A DNA stretch of 64,000 bases from VXOI01 sp965197575. GTDB taxonomy: Bacteria > Chloroflexota > Dehalococcoidia > Lucifugimonadales > UBA3495. Shown in pieces: positions 23,365 to 31,599 of the stretch. Each line of letters opens with the position of its first letter. Positions within the stretch are counted from its first letter, which is position 1. The notes beneath the pieces are model-generated. The model had not been told where the DNA came from. It saw only the letters and a program-made list of their open reading frames with translations, and did no database searches. The stretch is from contig OZ240214.1 in assembly GCA_965197575.1 (NCBI GenBank), forward strand, positions 124,001-188,000, given 5' to 3'. The position numbers and the translations under genes were made by a program.

Positions 23365-24011
23365 GCGAATTTTCGCACCACCGAGACTACCTTGCCCCGC
23401 ACCTCCACGTTGGCAGCCGCGCAATAGATGGGCATCATTTGGGTGTTGGCGGGCTGCAAGCGCACCCGGTCGCCTTCCATGTAGAACTTCTTGAGGGTGG
23501 CCTCTTCCTCCAGTTTCAGCCAAGCCACCACCATCTCGCCGTTGGCCGCCTCATGGCACGGCTTCACCACCACCACGTCGCCGTCGTCGATCAGCGCGTC
23601 TACCATCGACGTACCCTTTACTTCCAGCGCAAACAGCTTCCCGTGGCGGCGCGGGAGGTCGGGAGAAACTTCGATGTCGTCGAACTCGGCGCTGGATGGA
23701 GCGTCCTCGGTGCTGAACACCGGCAAGGGCTGCCCGGCGGCGATTGCGCCGACGATCTGCACCCGCGGAGCGTTGGAGACAGGCTGCCCTTGGCTGTCCA
23801 GCAACTCGATGCCGCGGGCCACGTCCGGCCTCCGGTTGAGGTAGCCGCCGCTACGCAGCTTTTCCAGGTTGTAGTCGACGACAGAGGTCGAGCTGATCTC
23901 GCAGGCCCTCTGAATATCCCGGACCGTCGGCGGGATGCCGTTCTCGGAGTAGTAGTCCTGTATGAACTCGAGAATCCGTTGGCGGCGCGCGGGCATCTTC
24001 TTCATCACCAC
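23361..24011 (-). CDS. lexA: LexA repressor
   Basis: A 216-residue LexA, the SOS repressor that cuts itself when RecA filaments form. Seen: the winged-helix DNA-binding domain (RRQRILEFIQDYYSENGIPPTVRDIQRACEISSTSVVDYNLEKL), the cleavage bond Ala92-Gly93 in GAIAAGQPL, the catalytic serine Ser135 in VKGTSMVD, and the general-base lysine Lys174 in EATLKKF. Length fits the family. Start is GTG (24011 or 24008) or ATG 24005; GAGAGGA lies just upstream. A palindrome overlies its promoter, which suggests autorepression. Confidence 0.92.
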   Translation of the reverse strand: MVMKKMPARRQRILEFIQDYYSENGIPPTVRDIQRACEISSTSVVDYNLEKLRSGGYLNRRPDVARGIELLDSQGQPVSNAPRVQIVGAIAAGQPLPVFSTEDAPSSAEFDDIEVSPDLPRRHGKLFALEVKGTSMVDALIDDGDVVVVKPCHEAANGEMVVAWLKLEEEATLKKFYMEGDRVRLQPANTQMMPIYCAAANVEVRGKVVSVVRKFA

Positions 24012-24028
24012 AGCTTCCTCTCATAAAA

Positions 24029-24073
24029 CCTTTGTTCTGAAACTAGGCTAACAAAGGCTGCCCGCACTGTCAA
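24029..24073 (-). promoter_or_regulatory. lexA promoter with overlapping palindromic operator candidate
   Basis: On the minus strand TTGACA (24073-24068) is followed after 17 bases by TAGCCT (24050-24045). The arms CCTTTGTT and AACAAAGG (24029-24036 and 24050-24057) form a perfect 8-bp palindrome with a 13-base spacer that overlaps the -10. The palindrome is not the classical Gram-positive or E. coli SOS box, so its reader is unproven. Confidence 0.55.
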
Positions 24074-24185
24074 CGCGCCCGTGTCAGTGTCTGGACTTTG
24101 ATTCGTGTAATTTATCGATTTCTATGATTGGAGGAGCGAATCAGGACAATCGCTGCATCACGGGAATCAAAGTTCAGATAGTAGC

Positions 24186-24218
24186 AAGAAAAAAGAACCG
24201 CCCGATTATGGGGGCGGT
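24186..24218 (-). terminator. Intrinsic terminator after rpsT
   Basis: Read on the minus strand, ACCGCCC (24218-24212) and GGGCGGT (24203-24197) form a stem with an 8-base loop, followed by TCTTTTTTCTT. This is a textbook Rho-independent terminator 34 bases after the rpsT stop. Confidence 0.85.
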
Positions 24219-24251
24219 CCCTTGGCGACTCGACGCCGGGAATACCGGACG

Positions 24252-24518
24252 TTACAGCGCTTCCGGCGACTCGATGCGGTTCAGGCGGTGCGCCATACGG
24301 GACTTGCGGCGGGCCACGTTGTTCTTGTGCAGGATGCCTTTCTGCACCGCGCGGTCCATCACGCGCATGGCGTCGCGGACGGTCCCAGCCGCTTCATCGG
24401 CGTTGCCGGAAGCCAGGCTGCGTTGGGCCTTGGCGATGGTGGTGCGGGTTTCGGTCCGGGCGCTGCGGTTGCGCTGGGCCCGTTTCACTGACTGGCGTCC
24501 GGCTTTTTTGGCGGGCAA
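24252..24518 (-). CDS. rpsT: 30S ribosomal protein S20
   Basis: An 88-residue S20, a basic three-helix primary binder of 16S rRNA. Seen: MPAKKAGRQSVKRAQRNRSARTETRTTIAKAQRSL and VMDRAVQKGILHKNNVARRKSRMAHRLN, which match the family along its length. The start is TTG, as is known for S20 in other bacteria, where a poor start allows feedback by free S20; GAGGAG lies about ten bases upstream. It has its own promoter and terminator. Confidence 0.93.
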   Translation of the reverse strand: MPAKKAGRQSVKRAQRNRSARTETRTTIAKAQRSLASGNADEAAGTVRDAMRVMDRAVQKGILHKNNVARRKSRMAHRLNRIESPEAL

Positions 24519-24551
24519 AAGCGTTTACTCCTCGTGTTATTGTGCCGGGCT

Positions 24552-24580
24552 ATTATAGGGGAACGGCGGCTAAACGTCGA
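24552..24580 (-). promoter_or_regulatory. Promoter for rpsT
   Basis: On the minus strand TCGACG (24580-24575), 17 bases, then a perfect TATAAT (24557-24552), 33 bases before the rpsT start. The -35 region lies inside the last codons of gyrB. Confidence 0.7.
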
Positions 24581-26507
24581 GATTCTTCACGCTGCGGGCG
24601 TGGGCTTGGATGAAGCTCTTGCGGGGGGCGACCAGTTCGCCCATGAGGTCGGTAAACACGTTCTCCGCCTCGACCATGTTCTCGATCTTCACCACCAGCA
24701 TGTGGCGGGTATCCGGGTTCATGGTGGTCTCCCACAACTGTTCGGGATTCATCTCGCCCAGGCCCTTGTAGCGCGAGACGCGGGGCGTGGTGCGCTGGTT
24801 CCCGTTCTTGCCGAGCACCTCATCCTTCTGCTCCTCGGTGTAGGCGTACTCCACCCGGCGCCCCATCTCGATCCGGTACAGCGGCGGCTGGGCAATGTAG
24901 AGGTAGCCGTGCTCGATGAGCGGCAGCATCCGCCGGTACAGGAAGGTGAGGATCAGGGTCCTGATGTGGGAGCCGTCGACGTCGGCGTCGGTCATTATGA
25001 TGATCTTGTGGTAACGGACCTTGGTCGGATCGAAGTCCTCGCCCTCGCCGGCGCCTACGGCCGCAACCATAGCCCGGATTTCCTCATGGCCCAGAATCTT
25101 GTCGGGTTGCTGGAGCACCCTTTCGACGTTCAGTATCTTGCCCTTGAGGGGCAAAATGGCCTGGAAGTGGCGGTCGCGGCCCATCTTGGCGGAGCCGCCG
25201 GCCGACTCGCCCTCAACGATGTAGAGCTCCGACTTGGCCGGGTCGCGCTCGGCGCAGTCGGCCAGCTTGCCGGGCAGGGAAGTGCCGTCCAGCGCGTTCT
25301 TGCGAATTACCAGCTCCCGGGCGCGCTTGGCCGCCTCCCGGGCCTTCTGAGAGGTGAGGCACTTCTCCACCACCCGCTTGCTTTCGGCGGGGTTCTCCTC
25401 CAGGTAGCGGATCAGTCCCTCACTGACCACCGATTCGACAATGCCGCGGACCTCGGCGTTGCCCAGCTTGGTCTTGGTCTGGCCCTCGAACTGCGGGTTG
25501 GTCAGCTTGACGCTGATCACTGCCGCCAGCCCCTCGCGCACGTCCTCGCCGATGAGGTTCGGCTGGTCCTCCTTGATGAAACCCTGCTTCCGGGCGAAGT
25601 CGTTGATCACGCGGGTCAGCGCCGAGCGGAAGCCGGTCATGTGGCTGCCGCCCTCCTCGGTGTTGATGCAGTTGGCGAAGGAGTACACTGTCTCGGAGAA
25701 GCTGTCGTTGTACTGCACTGCCACTTCGACGGCGGTCTCGTCGACGGTCTTTTCGTAGTAGAAGGGCATCGGCTGCACCACTCGCCGGTTGCGGTTGACG
25801 TTCCGCACCAGGTTGGCTATGCCGCCGTCGAAGTAGTAGGTGCGCTCCACGTCGCCGTGGCGCGTCTCGGCGTGCCACCGGCTGGTGAAGCAAATCTCCA
25901 GGCCCTTGTTTAGGTAGGCAATCTCCTTGAAGTGGGCCGTCAGAACGTCGAAGTCGTACTGGATGTCGGGAAAGATCGCCGGGTCCGGCCTGAAGGAAAT
26001 GGTCGTGCCGTGGGAGGCGGTCTTGGTTTCCTTGATCAGCTTGGTGGTGGGCAGCCCTTGGGCGTACTCCTGATAGTAAAGCCATCCTTGGCGGCAGACC
26101 TCGGCTCGCAGGAATTCGGACAGGCCATTCACCACCGAACCACCGACGCCGTGCAGCCCGCCGGTGACCTTATATGCCCCACCACCGAACTTGCCGCCGG
26201 CGTGCAGGGTGGTCATCACCGTCTCCAGGGCGCTCTTGCCGGTGGCGGGATGAACGTCAATGGGGATACCCCGGCCGTTATCGGACACGATGATCGTGCC
26301 CTCCTCGTCCAGAGAGAGCTCCACTCGGTCGCAATAGCCGGCCATGGCCTCGTCCACGGCGTTGTCGAGGACCTCGTAGATCAGGTGGTGGAGGCCGCGC
26401 TGGTCGGTGCTGCCAATGTACATACCAGGCCGGACCCGCACCGCTTCCAGACCCTCCAATACCTGGATGTCTTTGGCCGTATAGTCTGCCGTCGGGGTCT
26501 GTGTCAT
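24570..26507 (-). CDS. gyrB: DNA gyrase subunit B
   Basis: A 645-residue GyrB, the ATPase subunit of the supercoiling topoisomerase. Seen: the GHKL ATP site (EVLDNAVDEAMAG with the catalytic Glu and Mg-binding Asn; SDNGRGIP; GLHGVGGSVVNGLS), the transducer with the QTKTKLGN lysine segment, and the TOPRIM domain with EGESAGGSAKMGRD and the metal aspartates in MTDADVDGSHI. It ends with PRVSRYKGLGEMNPEQLWETTMNP and the short tail, so it is full length and lacks the proteobacterial insert. No gyrA is in the window. Confidence 0.95.
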   Translation of the reverse strand: MTQTPTADYTAKDIQVLEGLEAVRVRPGMYIGSTDQRGLHHLIYEVLDNAVDEAMAGYCDRVELSLDEEGTIIVSDNGRGIPIDVHPATGKSALETVMTTLHAGGKFGGGAYKVTGGLHGVGGSVVNGLSEFLRAEVCRQGWLYYQEYAQGLPTTKLIKETKTASHGTTISFRPDPAIFPDIQYDFDVLTAHFKEIAYLNKGLEICFTSRWHAETRHGDVERTYYFDGGIANLVRNVNRNRRVVQPMPFYYEKTVDETAVEVAVQYNDSFSETVYSFANCINTEEGGSHMTGFRSALTRVINDFARKQGFIKEDQPNLIGEDVREGLAAVISVKLTNPQFEGQTKTKLGNAEVRGIVESVVSEGLIRYLEENPAESKRVVEKCLTSQKAREAAKRARELVIRKNALDGTSLPGKLADCAERDPAKSELYIVEGESAGGSAKMGRDRHFQAILPLKGKILNVERVLQQPDKILGHEEIRAMVAAVGAGEGEDFDPTKVRYHKIIIMTDADVDGSHIRTLILTFLYRRMLPLIEHGYLYIAQPPLYRIEMGRRVEYAYTEEQKDEVLGKNGNQRTTPRVSRYKGLGEMNPEQLWETTMNPDTRHMLVVKIENMVEAENVFTDLMGELVAPRKSFIQAHARSVKNLDV

Positions 26508-26593
26508 GCGTCAATCACCAATTGGGAAGGCTGTGCCGGGCACCCGAAAAAGAGCGCAAAAGGGGCCGCATCGTGTTCGTAATTGGTATAAAC

Positions 26594-26602
26594 ATTATAG
26601 CA
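26594..26602 (-). promoter_or_regulatory. Extended -10 promoter for gyrB
   Basis: Minus strand TGC-TATAAT at 26602-26594 is a consensus extended -10. No good -35 precedes it. Predicted start about 26586, a leader of about 79 bases. Confidence 0.6.
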
Positions 26603-26663
26603 GATTTGAAGCATTTAGCTTTGATTTTGCCCACGTTTGACGGCGTTTTGGTATCGACCGCCA

Positions 26664-26716
26664 GAGCCCGTTCGCGCCCGCGGGAGCACTGAACACGCGG
26701 GCTCGGTCCCGCGGGC
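26664..26716. other. GC-rich intergenic stem-loop between the DUF4286-like gene and gyrB
   Basis: GCCCGCGGGA at 26676-26685 is exactly complementary to TCCCGCGGGC at 26707-26716. A second, exclusive pairing joins GAGCCCG (26664-26670) to CGGGCTC (26698-26704). The 248-base gap otherwise holds only the gyrB promoter. It may end the upstream minus-strand transcript, but it lacks a T-run. Confidence 0.45.
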
Positions 26717-26755
26717 CCCAGGTCGAATTTTTGGACCGAATTACGGGCGACGATG

Positions 26756-27424
26756 CTATGGGAAGATCCTCCGGTAAACGCCGGGCGAACCGTCGTGATG
26801 CACCATGTGGGGGCGGATTTCCGTGTTCCAGGTGGGGGTCACCGCGGTGCGCCAGTTGGCCCAGCCTTCGCTCTCCGCCACCGCCAGAGACTCCATCTCG
26901 TGTACCGTGGCGTACTTCGGTTCACCCATGATTGCCTCGAAACGCCGGGCCCGGACGTAGCCGGGGATGCTCAGGCAAAGCGGCAGACGTTCGTTGTTGT
27001 AGGCATCATTGAACTTGGCATCCAACTCATCCGGCACCGACATCCGGCCGACCAGTATCACCGGCGACATTCCTGCCTCGGCGGTCTCGGCAGCCAGCTT
27101 CTCGGGATGCACCCGGCGGTACAAATTGCGGATGTAGGCCGTGCCGATCACGCTGGGAGACATACGGCGCGACCATTCGGTGGGGTCCTTGAGCCATTTC
27201 TGCCACCCATCGGAGTACCAGGCCTCGTGGGAGTCCAGCTCGTAGCAGGCCAGGTACTTCGGGCCGCCCTGCACCGCCTCGTATCGCGCCGCATCCAGCA
27301 CGCCGGGAATCGACAGCCGTTCCGGTATGTGCTCCTCGTTGTACCAGCGGTTGTACTCGTCGTCATGCTCTGGGGCCACGTCGCTGTAGACCAGCAACAG
27401 CCCGTCGCCTTTCTTAGCCGCCAT
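26756..27424 (-). CDS. Tandem ferredoxin-fold (DUF4286/EthD-like) protein
   Basis: A 222-residue protein made of two similar halves. The first begins LLLVYSDVAPEHDDEYNRWYNEEHIPERLSIPGVLDAARYE and the second ILVGRMSVPDELDAKFNDAYNNERLPLCLSIPGYVRARRFE; each carries the N-x-ER/HIPERL-SIPG-ARR core of the dimeric alpha-beta barrel superfamily and a matching PKY-A/YEL strand. Tandem fusion would let one chain fold like a dimer. The family binds small organic molecules or acts in degradation. GGAGG lies upstream of the ATG. No neighbour gives the substrate. Confidence 0.7.
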   Translation of the reverse strand: MAAKKGDGLLLVYSDVAPEHDDEYNRWYNEEHIPERLSIPGVLDAARYEAVQGGPKYLACYELDSHEAWYSDGWQKWLKDPTEWSRRMSPSVIGTAYIRNLYRRVHPEKLAAETAEAGMSPVILVGRMSVPDELDAKFNDAYNNERLPLCLSIPGYVRARRFEAIMGEPKYATVHEMESLAVAESEGWANWRTAVTPTWNTEIRPHMVHHDGSPGVYRRIFP

Positions 27425-27486
27425 TTCTGTCCTCCATCATCTCGGAATATCCGGGGAGTCCGTGCGCCACGCCCGCAATTTTCGGG

Positions 27487-27924
27487 TCAGGGCAGGGTCG
27501 CTCCGGGGAAATAGTGACGGCCGGTGCGGAGGCTGGCTAGCGCGTAGCGCATCGCTTGAAACAGGGGCTCCGGGGGATCATTCACGGCGAACCAGCCGCA
27601 CCGGGCAAAGCTGTCGGGCTCGGCCAAGACCGGCTCTTGGCTTCCGATGTCGCCCAGGAACTCCACGTCGAGGTAGTGGCGTCCGTAGGCGATGATGTTG
27701 CTGACGCAGAGGAAACGGACCTGGCCCACCACCACTCCCAACTCCTCCAGCGCTTCGCGCCTGGCGCAGTCTTCCAAGGATTCCCCCGATTCCAGGTGGC
27801 CGCCGGCCGACCCCCAAGTACCGCCGCCCAACCCACCCTTACGTTGGGCCAAAAACACCCGCCCGTCCTCCCGGACAAACACAACTCCCACACCGACCAG
27901 GGGCCTGGACTCCGCTGAAGACAT
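27487..27924 (-). CDS. Nudix hydrolase
   Basis: A 145-residue Nudix protein. The Nudix box is complete: GGHLESGESLEDCARREALEELGV (about 41-64), with REALEELG supplying the metal glutamates. Preceding VGVGVVFVREDGRVFLAQRKGGLGGGTW and following FLCVSNIIAYGRHYLDVEFLGD resemble the MTH2/NUDT15-type nucleotide-cleaning group. The ATG at 27924 follows an extended -10 (TGA-TATACT, 27940-27932) by seven bases, so the message may be leaderless; no Shine-Dalgarno is seen. Confidence 0.85.
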   Translation of the reverse strand: MSSAESRPLVGVGVVFVREDGRVFLAQRKGGLGGGTWGSAGGHLESGESLEDCARREALEELGVVVGQVRFLCVSNIIAYGRHYLDVEFLGDIGSQEPVLAEPDSFARCGWFAVNDPPEPLFQAMRYALASLRTGRHYFPGATLP

Positions 27925-27931
27925 TGACCTG

Positions 27932-27940
27932 AGTATATCA
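27932..27940 (-). promoter_or_regulatory. Extended -10 promoter for the Nudix gene
   Basis: Minus strand TGA-TATACT at 27940-27932 ends seven bases before the ATG, so transcription would begin at the start codon. Confidence 0.55.
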
Positions 27941-28100
27941 CGGTATGATGGCCTGCCATGCCGTTGCTGCTTTTGTGACTATAAACTCGGCGAGGGGAAG
28001 GGCCGGGCGTATGGCCGCCTGCCAGAGGGGGCTATAATTGCTCAGGAATCATGCCGCATAATCCCAAACGTCATTTCCGAAAATCAGCGAGGTGAGGCCC

Positions 28101-28517
28101 ATGCCGGAGTTTCAACGCACGGTGATAACCAGCGACCAAGCTCCCCGGCCCATCGGAGCATACTCCGCAGGTATGTCGGTACACGCCGGCCGGATGGTGT
28201 ACGTGGCCGGCCAGGTAGCATTGGACACCGACGGCAACCTGGTCGGCCCAGGCGACGCGGCCGCCCAGACCAAGCAGGTCCTGGCCAACATCGGGCACAT
28301 CCTGGCCGGAGCGGGGGCTAGCTTCGGAAACGTCGTCGAGTTCACCACCTACGTGGTGGGCCGCGATTCGGTGCAACAATTCATCGCCGGACGCACCGAG
28401 GTCTACCCGGAAATCTTCCCCGACGGAGACTATCCGCCCAACACCCTCTTGGTGGTGGACGGGCTGGTGCGGGAGGACTTTTTGGTGGAAATTAAAGCGG
28501 TGGCGGCCCTGCCCTAG
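28101..28517 (+). CDS. Rid (YjgF/YER057c/UK114) family protein
   Basis: A 138-residue Rid protein. RidA-type enzymes hydrolyse reactive enamine/imine intermediates from PLP enzymes. Seen: APRPIGAYSAGMSVHAGRMVYVAGQVALDTDGNLVG, QTKQVLANIGHILAGAGASFGNVVEFTTYVVG and YPPNTLLVVDGLVREDFLVEIKAVA. In place of the RidA arginine that binds the substrate carboxylate (usually near residue 105), the sequence has PPNTLLVVDGLV, so it belongs to another Rid subgroup and the deaminase activity is uncertain. Start is the ATG at 28101 after GAGGTGAGG. Confidence 0.85.
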   Translation: MPEFQRTVITSDQAPRPIGAYSAGMSVHAGRMVYVAGQVALDTDGNLVGPGDAAAQTKQVLANIGHILAGAGASFGNVVEFTTYVVGRDSVQQFIAGRTEVYPEIFPDGDYPPNTLLVVDGLVREDFLVEIKAVAALP

Positions 28518-28534
28518 AGCCGCCGGGACAGATT

Positions 28535-29308
28535 ATGACCGAACAGGCACAAGAGCGCTCGTCGGCGCCGATAGAAACCATCCTGGCGCGGGCCATCGAG
28601 CGCGCCCCCGACGACCGGGTGCTCTACGAAATCCCGGTCTCCGCATACCCGACAAGCTCCGGCAAGCTGTTGGTGAACTCTCCGGGTTCCGGGGAGCTGA
28701 AGGACGGGCGTTACGGCCGGTGGGATACGCTGGCCCGCCATATGCAGGAGCTGGGCCTCGCCACGATGGTCACCTATAATGCGCCCCGGCCCGATTTCGA
28801 GGTGCAACTGGAGTGGGAGCCCTATTCTTACAAGGGGGCCAGCTGGAACCAACTGCTGCTGGAGAGCCTGTGCAACACGATTGACTGGGCGCTGGAACGC
28901 AGCGAGGAACTCTGCGGTTCAGCCTCTCCCGACCTGTATCTGGCGGGGTTCTCATCGGGCGGCTCCGCCGTCGGGGCCGTGGCGTTCAACTACACCGAGG
29001 TCAAGCGGGTCCTGATGCTCTCGGCCTACGACAGCGTGGGCGACTGGTTCTACGAAGGCATCTCCCGGTTCACCGGCGACATCTACATGGCCTTCGGCAG
29101 CGAGGACCCCGTAGCCCGTTTCTTGTCTCAAATAGTCGGAATGGGCCGGCTGGCTGCCTCGTCGTTTCAGGCCCGGCAGGTCCCCAACTGCAACCACCGG
29201 TTCAGCGGCGCAGCCAACAGCCAAGCCCTGGTAAAGGCTTTCTACTGGGCGCTGGGCCACGACGACAGCTTCCCGGACCCCACCGGCGTTCCCAAACTAT
29301 ACGAGTAA
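28535..29308 (+). CDS. Alpha/beta hydrolase-like protein
   Basis: A 257-residue protein with an alpha/beta hydrolase layout: a nucleophile elbow GFSSGG (about residues 139-144), an acidic residue after strand 7 in GSEDPVARF, and a histidine in NCNHRFSG, in the right order for a Ser-Asp-His triad. The N-terminal half is unusual (TSSGKLLVNSPGSGELKDGRYGR) and has no lid domain I know. It begins 17 bases after the Rid gene and is followed by the M20 peptidase, so the three may be one transcript. The substrate is unknown. Confidence 0.65.
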   Translation: MTEQAQERSSAPIETILARAIERAPDDRVLYEIPVSAYPTSSGKLLVNSPGSGELKDGRYGRWDTLARHMQELGLATMVTYNAPRPDFEVQLEWEPYSYKGASWNQLLLESLCNTIDWALERSEELCGSASPDLYLAGFSSGGSAVGAVAFNYTEVKRVLMLSAYDSVGDWFYEGISRFTGDIYMAFGSEDPVARFLSQIVGMGRLAASSFQARQVPNCNHRFSGAANSQALVKAFYWALGHDDSFPDPTGVPKLYE

Positions 29309-29336
29309 CCGACGGCTTTACACTAAGGAGGCGGAC

Positions 29337-30419
29337 TTGGCTGACAAGGACAGGCTCATCGAGACCCTGATCGAGCTGATCAAGATCGACAGTCCCAGCG
29401 GCGAGGAAGACGCCATGGACCGGGAGGTCAGTGCGCGGCTGTCCCGGTTGGGGCTGGAAGTCTCCCACGACGGCTACAACAACGTCATCGCCCACTTGGC
29501 CGGGGAGGGTGGGCCGGTGTTGCTGTCGGCCCATCTGGACACGGTGGAACCGGGCCGGGGCATCAGGCCCGTGATCGACGGCGACGTGCTGCGCTCCGAC
29601 GGCTCAACTATCTTGGGTGGCGACTGCAAGGCAGGCGTGGCCATCGTCCTGGAGGCGCTGACCGCCGTCAAGGAGTCGGGCGCGAACCGGCGGGCCGTGG
29701 AGGTGGTCTTCACCCGCCACGAAGAAGGCGGCCTGGTCGGAGCGCATCATCTGGATTTCGGACTGCTGTCGGCCAAGGCCGGCATCGTTTTCGACGGCGA
29801 AGGCCCGCCCAATCGGATCGCCGTGGCGGCCCCTTCCCAGAACGTGGTCACGGTCCGGATAACCGGCCGGGCCGCCCACGCCGGGCTGGAGCCGGAAAAG
29901 GGCCTGTCCGCCATACTGGTGGCCGCCGACATCCTCAACCGCCTCCCTCTGGGCCGGATCGACTCCGAGACCACCGCCAACATCGGCCGCATGGAGGCCG
30001 GGTTGAAGCGCAACATCATCCCGGAGCAGGCCATGCTGGACGGCGAGTTCCGCAGCCGCAGCAACGACAAGATGGCCTGGATGGAGCAACAGTTTCGCAG
30101 GGTATTCGAAGACGCCGCCACCAGGTATCCCGAGGCCGGCATAGCCCTGGACATCGTGAACACCTACCAAGCCTACAACATCGCGCCGGACAACGAGGCC
30201 ATCGCTCTGATTGGCCGCGCCCTGGCCAGCCTGGACCTGCAGCCGGTACTGGAGGCGACGGGCGGCGGTTCCGACGCCAACATTTTCAACCAGCGGGGCA
30301 TCACGGCGCTGCCGGTGGGCATAGGCGTCCGCTCCTTCCACACCACCTGGGAGACCGCGCTGCTGCCGGAAGTCCTTCAGGGCGCCCAAATGTGCGAAGC
30401 CGCCATTCTTGGCGTTTAG
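29337..30419 (+). CDS. M20 family peptidase (PepT/ArgE/DapE type)
   Basis: A 360-residue zinc peptidase. Seen: LLSAHLDTVEPG (first zinc histidine and the aspartate next to it), TILGGDCKAGVAI (bridging aspartate), VFTRHEEGGLVGAHHLD (catalytic glutamate pair), VRITGRAAHAGLEPEKGLSAI (the dimerisation domain histidine) and FHTTWE near the end (last histidine). The lid domain (about 180-290) has the tripeptidase-T layout. Start is a TTG with AAGGAGG six bases upstream. It probably trims peptides in the cytosol. It marks the left border of the accessory region. Confidence 0.85.
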   Translation: MADKDRLIETLIELIKIDSPSGEEDAMDREVSARLSRLGLEVSHDGYNNVIAHLAGEGGPVLLSAHLDTVEPGRGIRPVIDGDVLRSDGSTILGGDCKAGVAIVLEALTAVKESGANRRAVEVVFTRHEEGGLVGAHHLDFGLLSAKAGIVFDGEGPPNRIAVAAPSQNVVTVRITGRAAHAGLEPEKGLSAILVAADILNRLPLGRIDSETTANIGRMEAGLKRNIIPEQAMLDGEFRSRSNDKMAWMEQQFRRVFEDAATRYPEAGIALDIVNTYQAYNIAPDNEAIALIGRALASLDLQPVLEATGGGSDANIFNQRGITALPVGIGVRSFHTTWETALLPEVLQGAQMCEAAILGV

Positions 30420-30574
30420 CCACGATATTCCTTGTCGCCAGGTGACGACATCCCGTCTTGAACCCCATTGTGACGCCTTCTTATTGCATTATTGGGGTTG
30501 ACCGTTTTAATCTTGGCTTGCCGCATTGGGCGACCCTGGCAACCTAACCCGCCAGCAAAGGACCATCGATACCG

Positions 30575-31579
30575 ATGCCCGAAGCCCTCGCCGAGATTGC
30601 CGAATTCTATGGAATCGATGCCTCATCAAGGCTGGAGCGCGAACGGCGCGCCTTGCTGGGGCAATACATGACGCCGACCTATGTGGGCCGGTTTATGGCA
30701 AGCCTGTTCACGGACTTGTCCGGCCACGTATCCGTCCTGGATCCTGGGGCTGGAACCGGGTCATTGACCGCCGCCCTGGTTGAACGGATGTGCGGGAGGA
30801 ATGAGCAACCGCTAAGCGCGTATCTCTTGTGCTATGAAATCGAACCGCTGTTGACCGGGTACTTGCGCTCCACCTTGGAACAAGCCGTAATTGAATGTGA
30901 AGCAGCAAATATCAGAATTAGTACGGAAGTGAGGGAGAAGGATTTCATTCTGAACAATTCAGCAGGGATACAGGCTAATTCTTTTGAACCTGACGACACC
31001 CGTTTAGACTCCTTCACTCACGTAATAATCAACCCTCCCTACAAAAAGATTAGCTCTCTTTCTGAACACAGGGCAGCCTTTCGCAGGGCGGGAATCGAGA
31101 CATCCAATTTCTATACAGGCTTCTTGTTCCTTGCGGCGCAGCGGCTTTGTGAAGGCGGGGAGATGGTCGCAATCGTTCCTCGCTCGTTTTGTAACGGGCC
31201 TTATTTTAAGCATTTCAGGCAGGTTTTCTTTGCCTGCATGGGCCTCAAGCGAATTCATATCTTTGAGAAGCGTGATACTGCATTCAAAAGTGACGATGTC
31301 TTGCAGGAGAACATCATTCTCCACGCCGTCAAGGGATGTAAACCCTCCCACGTAAAAATTTCGGCCAGCTCCGAAAGCAAGTTCGAGTTCGACCCGGCTT
31401 CAGGCGAGTACGTCGCGGCAGATATGACGCAACGGTCGGTGGAATATGCCAACGTAATTCAACCCGACGACCCCGACCGTATTGTTCACATCGCCACCAA
31501 CGATGTTGAGCAAGTGATTGCCGAACGCATGACTCGCTTTACGACTACTCTTACGGGTCTTGTACGGGTCTTGGCGTAG
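30575..31579 (+). CDS. Eco57I/TaqI-type adenine DNA methyltransferase, N-terminal part (frame broken)
   Basis: The 334-residue product holds the catalytic half of an N6-adenine methyltransferase: motif X GQYMTP (29-34), motif I DPGAGTGSL (56-64, SAM binding), motif IV NPPY (153-156) and an extended ACMGLKRIHIFEKRDTAF region. The natural protein would go on into the next frame: deleting one unit of an 11-bp tandem repeat (31553-31574) restores TTTLTGLGVEVSTGPVVDFRLKD, the family's junction. As read, it loses the target-recognition domain and ends VRVLA. Base composition is lower in GC than around. GGACC upstream; start ATG at 30575. Confidence 0.8.
   Translation: MPEALAEIAEFYGIDASSRLERERRALLGQYMTPTYVGRFMASLFTDLSGHVSVLDPGAGTGSLTAALVERMCGRNEQPLSAYLLCYEIEPLLTGYLRSTLEQAVIECEAANIRISTEVREKDFILNNSAGIQANSFEPDDTRLDSFTHVIINPPYKKISSLSEHRAAFRRAGIETSNFYTGFLFLAAQRLCEGGEMVAIVPRSFCNGPYFKHFRQVFFACMGLKRIHIFEKRDTAFKSDDVLQENIILHAVKGCKPSHVKISASSESKFEFDPASGEYVAADMTQRSVEYANVIQPDDPDRIVHIATNDVEQVIAERMTRFTTTLTGLVRVLA
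31553..31574 (+). repeat. 11-bp tandem duplication that breaks the methyltransferase frame
   Basis: ACGGGTCTTGT (31553-31563) is followed directly by ACGGGTCTTGG (31564-31574). Because 11 is not a multiple of three, the second unit shifts the frame and leads to the TAG at 31577-31579. Confidence 0.85.
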
Positions 31580-31599
31580 AGGTATCGACGGGACCGGTC

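Noticed and set aside
26664..26716. tRNA or selenocysteine tRNA-like structure
   Set aside because: No T-loop GTTCGAATC-type sequence or acceptor-stem pairing of proper length; only nested GC stems.
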